Source: DATHBD01 sp035296325 (GTDB taxonomy: Bacteria; Actinomycetota; Actinomycetes; Mycobacteriales; Micromonosporaceae). From it: a DNA stretch of 64,000 nucleotides. Below, piece by piece: positions 59,414 through 64,000 of the stretch; the stretch's first letter is position 1; every line of letters starts with the position of its first letter. The stretch spans positions 51,287 through 115,286 of the forward strand of contig DATHBD010000027.1 in the NCBI GenBank assembly GCA_035296325.1, given 5' to 3'. The notes under the pieces are model-generated. The model searched no databases and was not told the origin of the DNA. It saw nothing but the letters and a program-made list of their open reading frames with translations. A program made the translations under genes and the position numbers.

Positions 59414-60775
59414 TCAGGCCGGCGGGGTGACCTCCCGACGCGGCACACCGACGACCGCGGCAACCAGTCCGCACGCGGCAGCCGCCGAGAGGTAGATGCC
59501 CGGTGCGATCGGATTCTGGGTGACGGCCACCAACCAGGTGCCGACATACGGGGCGGTACTGCCGAACAGGGAGACGCCGAGGTTGAACGCCACAGCGACC
59601 GCCGTGAAGCGGACAGCGACCGGAACGAGGGCGACCCCGAGGATGGTGCCGACGGTATAGGTGCCACCCAGGAATATCGCCAACAGACTCTGGCCGATCA
59701 TTGCGGCCAGCAGGGTGCGACCCTCCGTGATGATCACGAATCCGGGTACGGCCACGACAGCCACCCCGGCCATGAGCCCGATGGCCACCCGACGTAGCGG
59801 GTACCTGTCGGCGAGGTAGCCGCCCAGCAGCGCGGAGCTCGCCAGTGCGAGGACCGCGACGAGGTTCGCTGCGAACGCGTCCGCGGCGGAGAGGCCAACG
59901 GAGCGGGTCAGGTGGCTGGGCAGGAAACCCACCAGCACATACACCCCCAGCGACGTCACGGCCGCCCAGACACCGATCACGAGCATCCCGCGCTTGGCCG
60001 TGCGCAGCGCGCGGGACAGTGGGGCGCGGCCCTGGCGGGCCAGGTCCCCGAGGGCGAGAAAGGCCGGGCTGTCCAGCAGGCGGATGCGGACGTAGAGCCC
60101 CACCAGGCCGATCGGCGCGGCGATCAGGAATGCCACCCGCCAGCCCCAGCCGGCCAGCTGATCCGGCGACAGCAGCCGCGCGAGGACCAGGCCGACGGCG
60201 GCCGCCGCGGCGCTCGCCAGGTGACCGGCCGCGTTGTTGATCGCGACAGTCCGGCCGCGGACCGCATGCGGTGCGTGCTCCAGGATGAGCAGGTGTGCCC
60301 CGGGAACCTCCGCGCTTGACGAGATCCCCTGCAGAACCCGGCACAGCAGCAGCAGGACCGGCGCGAGGAGGCCGACGCTGGCGTAGGTGGGCAACAGGCC
60401 CAACGCCACGGTGGCGAACGTCATCAGCAGCAACGAGGACGCCAGTGCCGGTCTTCGGCCCCGGCGATCGCCGATGTGCCCGAAGATGATGGCTCCGATG
60501 GGGCGGACGAAGAAGCCCACAGCAAAGATGGCGAAGGTGGCCAGTAGCGCCGCGTTCGGGTCGGCCCGCGGAAAGAACTGCTCGGCCAGCGTACTGGCGA
60601 AGTACCCGTAGACCATGACGTCGTAGAGTTCGATGAACGTGCCGACGCTCGCCGCGACGACCACCGTTCGGTAGCCGCCGGAGCCGGCGCCAGCGGGAAG
60701 CGTGCGCACCGGGTCCTCCCGCCCATCCTGGGAAGCCGCGACCTTCTCGCCGGCGTCCGGTTGCTGGCCCGTCAT
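59414..60775 (-). CDS. MHS-family MFS transporter
   Basis: A 453-residue proton symporter of the metabolite:H+ symporter family. The N-terminal TM1-TM2 loop VGTFIELYDVMVYGYFASTLAEQFFP and FFVRPIGAIIFGHIGDRRGRRPALA match this family, whose substrates include organic acids, betaines and shikimate. Twelve helices are seen. ATG 60775 overlaps the LuxR-type regulator stop, so that large regulator may control it. Confidence 0.9.
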   Translation of the reverse strand: MTGQQPDAGEKVAASQDGREDPVRTLPAGAGSGGYRTVVVAASVGTFIELYDVMVYGYFASTLAEQFFPRADPNAALLATFAIFAVGFFVRPIGAIIFGHIGDRRGRRPALASSLLLMTFATVALGLLPTYASVGLLAPVLLLLCRVLQGISSSAEVPGAHLLILEHAPHAVRGRTVAINNAAGHLASAAAAAVGLVLARLLSPDQLAGWGWRVAFLIAAPIGLVGLYVRIRLLDSPAFLALGDLARQGRAPLSRALRTAKRGMLVIGVWAAVTSLGVYVLVGFLPSHLTRSVGLSAADAFAANLVAVLALASSALLGGYLADRYPLRRVAIGLMAGVAVVAVPGFVIITEGRTLLAAMIGQSLLAIFLGGTYTVGTILGVALVPVAVRFTAVAVAFNLGVSLFGSTAPYVGTWLVAVTQNPIAPGIYLSAAAACGLVAAVVGVPRREVTPPA

Positions 60776-63180
60776 TGCTTGCCCACGTCAGCCGACGAAC
60801 TCGTCGCCGAGGTCCGGCGGGTTGCGATCCATGCGGCGACCTGGGCCCGGTTGGTGAAACCCAGCTTCGCCAGGATGTGCTCGATGTGGGCGGCGGCGGT
60901 GCGCGGAGTGATGAACAGCGTGGTGGCGATCGACTTGTTGCTGAGTCCGCGCGAGATCAGCTCCGCGATCTGCGATTCCCGGTGGGTGAGCGGCGTCGGA
61001 GGGTCCGCTGTTGGCGGTGGTGCCGACGGGCCTGGTTCGGCGAGCGCGTAGGTGAGGATGTCCTCATAGGACAGCCCCTTGCCGTCACGGAAGGCGTCCC
61101 CGAACGCGGCATCGCCGAGGGCGTCGCGGGCCTGCGCCACACAGGCCTCGTGGTAGCTGATCAGGTGGCGGAACGAGGTCATCGATGTGCCCTGCCAGGC
61201 GCGGATCGTGTCTGCGGCGCCCAGCAGCGTAGCGGAGCGCCGGGGTTGGGAACTCGCCATGATCCAGGCCAGCACCTCAACGCACAGCGCGGCGCCGAAG
61301 TCGTCACCCAGCCGGTACGCCTGTTTGAGCCGCAGGCTCTCCCTCACCTCCGCGGCGGCCAGCGGGCGATCGCCGCCCAGCCAGCTCACGACGCCGCACG
61401 ACCACAGTGCGCTGGACCGGTAGAAGTCCGACCCCAGCGACCCGGTCATCGCGAGCATGGCCTCGCGGCAGGCGCTGGCGCGATCCGGTCGGCCGGCCAT
61501 CGCCGTCGCAACGCCGAGTCCGATCAGGAGCCGAACGTGGAGGTCGAGGTCGTCCGGGCGACGCTCGGACCCCGCCACAGCCGACCGTGTGGTCAGTGCG
61601 CCCTCGAACAGTTCGATCGCTGCCGGTAACTCGTTGCGCTGCAGCGTGGCGATGCCGCGGGCGTAGGCGGCGTGAGCGAGCGCGGCCGGGTCGTCAAGCC
61701 GCCGGGCCAGTTCCTCTCCCTGGTCCAGCAGGTGGATCCCGGCGGGCCGGTCGCCGTGCACGAAGGCCAGGTCGCTGGCGAACAGCAGGGAACGGGCGTG
61801 CAGGGCGGTGGACGCGCCGGTCAGCTTCAGGGCCCGCTCCAGCCATTGCCGGCACTGCCGCAGGACACTCCTGCTCCACCAGTAATGCACCGGTAGGCAC
61901 CTGACCATCCGTAGGGCGTTTTCGGCTTCGCCGGGCTCGGTCAAGCAGTACTCCACGGCCGAGCGCAGGTCGGGCTGCTCGCGGCCCAGACGATCCAGCC
62001 AGTACGGTTGTCGGTCGCTGATCCACTCGGCCTGCGCGCGGGCCAGGAGTTGCTGGAGCCAGTCGCGGTGGCGGCGGCGCAGCGTCGCGCGCTCCCCGGC
62101 CGTCTCGAGCCTTGCCTGGCCGAAGTCGCGGATCGTCTCCAACATGCGGTACCGCGCGACCGGCCCGTGGTGGTCGCGGGTCAGAATCGACTTGTCCACC
62201 AGGCCGGATACGACGTCCAGCAGTTGGGCCGCCGGCAGATACTCGTCAGCGCACACTCCTTCGATCGCGTCCATCTGGAACGGGCAGGCGAACACGGTCA
62301 GGCGCGCCCACAGCCGCCGTTCCGGCTTGGTGCAGAGCTCGAAGGACCAGTCGACACAGGCCTGCAACGTCTGCTGTCGCTGCGGCGCCGTCCGGCCGCC
62401 GCGGTTGAGCACGGTGAACCGCTCGGCCAGCCGGTCCAGGATCTGTTGCGGTTCCAGCACCGGGATCCGGGCCGCCGCGAGTTCGATTGCCAGCGGCAAT
62501 CCGTCCAACCGGCGACACAACTGCGCGACAGCCTCCCGGTTGGCCTCGGTGAGCTCGAATCCGGGCAGCACGGCCTGTGCCCGGGCGCGGAACAGCGCTA
62601 CCGCCTCGGTCCGGGCGAGATCGGCGAGGCTGAGCCCGCCGCAGGGCTCCGGTAGCGGCAACGGCGGGACCTGGAAGATCACTTCGCCGGGTACGGCCAG
62701 CAGTTCCCGGCTGGTGGCCAGGATCTGTAGCTGGGGGCAGGCGGCCAGCAGCGCATCGGCAAGCTGGGAGCAGCATGGGAGCAGGTGCTCGCAGTTGTCG
62801 AGCACCAGGATCATGCGTCGGTCGGCAAGCTGATCGGTCAGGAGCTGCTTCGATGAACGGCCAGGCTGGTCGCCCACCCCGAGCGCGGCCGCCACCAGGT
62901 ACGCCAGCGCCTCCAGGTCTGCCACGGGGTTGCACGGCAGCCGGGGCGCCGGCAGGTCGGTCAGATCGACGAACCACACCCCGTCCGGAAAGTCCGCCCG
63001 CAGATCCGCCGCGACGTGCCGCGCCAACCGGGTCTTGCCGGTTCCGCCCACCCCGGTCAGGGTCACCAGCCGGGACTCGGCCAGCAGACCTTTGACATGG
63101 TCGAGTTCGCGTTGGCGGCCGACAAAGCTGCTCAACTCCGCGGGAAGGTTCCCGCTGCGGGCCCGGCCCACTGACGGCAT
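60772..63180 (-). CDS. Large LuxR-family regulator with NB-ARC ATPase
   Basis: An 802-residue regulator. Residues 20-300 form an AAA/NB-ARC ATPase (SSFVGRQRELDHVK, Walker A TLTGVGGTGKTRLARHVA, Walker B RMILVLDNCEHLLP). A long helical TPR-like region (about 350-680) follows, and the C-terminus (about 730-795) is a LuxR HTH (LTHRESQIAELISRGLSNKSIATTL). ATG 63180 preferred over GTG 63189. Such regulators respond to small molecules via the TPR or ATPase part. Its stop overlaps the MHS transporter start. Confidence 0.9.
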   Translation of the reverse strand: MPSVGRARSGNLPAELSSFVGRQRELDHVKGLLAESRLVTLTGVGGTGKTRLARHVAADLRADFPDGVWFVDLTDLPAPRLPCNPVADLEALAYLVAAALGVGDQPGRSSKQLLTDQLADRRMILVLDNCEHLLPCCSQLADALLAACPQLQILATSRELLAVPGEVIFQVPPLPLPEPCGGLSLADLARTEAVALFRARAQAVLPGFELTEANREAVAQLCRRLDGLPLAIELAAARIPVLEPQQILDRLAERFTVLNRGGRTAPQRQQTLQACVDWSFELCTKPERRLWARLTVFACPFQMDAIEGVCADEYLPAAQLLDVVSGLVDKSILTRDHHGPVARYRMLETIRDFGQARLETAGERATLRRRHRDWLQQLLARAQAEWISDRQPYWLDRLGREQPDLRSAVEYCLTEPGEAENALRMVRCLPVHYWWSRSVLRQCRQWLERALKLTGASTALHARSLLFASDLAFVHGDRPAGIHLLDQGEELARRLDDPAALAHAAYARGIATLQRNELPAAIELFEGALTTRSAVAGSERRPDDLDLHVRLLIGLGVATAMAGRPDRASACREAMLAMTGSLGSDFYRSSALWSCGVVSWLGGDRPLAAAEVRESLRLKQAYRLGDDFGAALCVEVLAWIMASSQPRRSATLLGAADTIRAWQGTSMTSFRHLISYHEACVAQARDALGDAAFGDAFRDGKGLSYEDILTYALAEPGPSAPPPTADPPTPLTHRESQIAELISRGLSNKSIATTLFITPRTAAAHIEHILAKLGFTNRAQVAAWIATRRTSATSSSADVGKQ

Positions 63181-63281
63181 TGACCCCACCCCTCACAGGC
63201 GCAGCCACGGCGCGCAGTTCCTCCATCCCACCGCAGCGAAGCGGGCCGCGTCAACGGCCATCGTTTCGGACCGTGTGGACT

Positions 63282-63298
63282 CCATCACTACGTGATGG
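63282..63298. promoter_or_regulatory. Inverted repeat CCATCAC-TAC-GTGATGG
   Basis: A perfect 7-bp inverted repeat with a 3-bp centre, between the divergent LuxR-type regulator and metH. It could be an operator for the regulator or a promoter element. Confidence 0.35.
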
Positions 63299-63374
63299 CT
63301 GACGCCACCGCGGAAAGTCCCGGAGTCGCGCCGGTCGCTCGTCTGATCGGAGATCTTCAGGTACTCTCGACTGT

Positions 63375-63446
63375 CAGGTCGAGGGGCGCTGCGACGGGCT
63401 GGACCCGCCACGCTCGGCCGGGAACTGTCGAACAAGGGCGCCTCCG
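63375..63446 (+). promoter_or_regulatory. S-adenosylhomocysteine (SAH) riboswitch before metH
   Basis: The RNA carries the conserved blocks I recall for the SAH riboswitch: GAGGGGCGCTGCGACGGGC, then CGCTCGG in the middle, and GGGCGCCTCC at the 3' end that closes the stem. It lies 20 bp upstream of the metH start. In this class, SAH binding turns the gene on so that homocysteine made from SAH is remethylated. Boundaries are approximate. Confidence 0.75.
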
Positions 63447-63464
63447 GACTACGGAGGTGACGCT

Positions 63465-64000
63465 TTGAGCCCATCGGTACCCACCGGCGATGCCGCGTCC
63501 GCCCTGCGGCGGCTACTGGACCAGCGGATTCTCGTGCTGGACGGCGCCTGGGGGACGATGTTGCAGGGGGCCAAACTGGACCCTGCCGACTACCGTGGCG
63601 ACCTCATCGTGGACCACCCGTACGACGTCACCGGTGACCCTGACCTGCTGAACCTGACCCGGCCGGACATCATCCTGGACGTCCACCGGCAGTACCTGGC
63701 CGCGGGCGCGGACATCACCACCACCAACACCTTCACCGCGACCAGCATCGGCCAGTCCGACTACGGCCTGCAGTCGCTGGTGCGGGAGATGAACCTGGCC
63801 GGCGCGCGGCTGGCCCGCCAGGCCGCCGACGAGGCCGGAGGCCGGTTCGTCGCCGGCTCGATCGGCCCGCTGAACGTCACGCTCTCGCTGTCGCCGAAGG
63901 TCGAGGACCCGGCGTACCGGGCGGTCACCTTCGACGAGGTCAAGGCGGCGTACGCGGAGCAGATCGCGGCCCTGGCCGAGGGCGGCGTCGACCTGCTGCT
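63465..64000 (+). CDS. metH: Methionine synthase, cobalamin-dependent (N-terminal part)
   Basis: TTG 63465 is preceded by GGAGG at the right distance and opens a frame that runs off the window. 178 codons are visible: the homocysteine S-methyltransferase domain, with ILVLDGAWGTMLQGAKL, LLNLTRPDIILDVHRQYLAAGADITTTNTF and FVAGSIGPLNVTLSLSP. This is MetH, which makes methionine from homocysteine and methyltetrahydrofolate using B12. The SAH riboswitch controls it. The rest of the protein is outside the window. Confidence 0.92.
   Translation, partial: MSPSVPTGDAASALRRLLDQRILVLDGAWGTMLQGAKLDPADYRGDLIVDHPYDVTGDPDLLNLTRPDIILDVHRQYLAAGADITTTNTFTATSIGQSDYGLQSLVREMNLAGARLARQAADEAGGRFVAGSIGPLNVTLSLSPKVEDPAYRAVTFDEVKAAYAEQIAALAEGGVDLL

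Noticed and set aside
63193..63474. 93-codon minus-strand frame between the LuxR gene and metH.
   Set aside because: It would run antisense through the SAH riboswitch region; its translation has no motif.
1..64000. Insertion sequences, integrases, tRNA, rRNA and CRISPR arrays.
   Set aside because: No transposase or integrase motif, cloverleaf, rRNA-like stretch or regular repeat-spacer array is seen on reading.

Overview
The window is very GC-rich, tightly packed actinobacterial chromosome. GTG and TTG starts are common, most operon joints are 1-8 nt stop/start overlaps, and many regulator families typical of actinomycetes are present. Secreted CBM2, ricin-type and FN3 proteins, Spo0M, and a SAH riboswitch in front of metH point to a soil actinomycete. 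Micromonosporaceae is my best guess, but no rRNA or marker gene confirms it. I see no tRNA, rRNA, CRISPR array, insertion sequence or integrase.

Layout. 1-4.2 kb: two membrane proteins, a secreted FN3/CBM2-like protein, a flavin-reductase-like protein and a Tat lipoprotein hydrolase. 4.4-6.9 kb: DrrAB-type ABC exporter with a MerR regulator. 6.9-9.5 kb: sugar-lactone oxidase paired with an alanine-racemase-fold enzyme. 9.8-11.4 kb: secreted metalloprotease with a ricin-type lectin. 11.5-14.2 kb: two-component system and a membrane protein. 14.2-18.4 kb: small metabolic/stress genes, including a decayed AraC regulator, DUF998, YCII, Spo0M and DinB-like genes. 18.5-23.2 kb: SelO, a LacI regulator and a secreted F5/8-DUF1593 protein. 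23.4-28.2 kb: HtrA-like protease, MoxR, DUF58 and two VWA proteins in one operon. 28.2-29.1 kb: universal stress protein.

29.4-43.2 kb is the core of the window: a complete phosphonate uptake and C-P lyase locus. phnD-phnC-phnE (phnE is a tandem permease fusion) is followed by phnF-G-H-I-JK-L-M, an inositol-monophosphatase-family gene and a PhnZ-like HD oxygenase. PhnJ and PhnK are fused in one polypeptide. A perfect 22-bp palindrome precedes phnF. A secreted tandem glycerophosphodiesterase gene follows, with a PHO-box-like direct repeat and a copy of the phnF half-site in front of it. No phnN, phnP or phnO is visible, so the last steps of the pathway must be done by other genes or by the two extra enzymes.

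43.4-52.6 kb: a coiled-coil protein with a tiny lysine-rich peptide ORF upstream, DUF899, a GntR-TetR hybrid regulator divergent from a flavin monooxygenase, Tat-exported PhoD, and two GT4 glycosyltransferases flanking an HD protein and a CPBP protease. 52.8-56.5 kb: ABC exporter with its own two-component system. 56.6-63.2 kb: endo/exonuclease-family protein, secreted CBM2-GH5 cellulase, MHS transporter and a large NB-ARC/LuxR regulator. 63.4-64 kb: SAH riboswitch and the start of metH, which runs off the window.

Phosphorus scavenging (C-P lyase, glycerophosphodiesterase, PhoD) and polysaccharide use (GH5, CBM and lectin proteins) are the two themes linking several regions.
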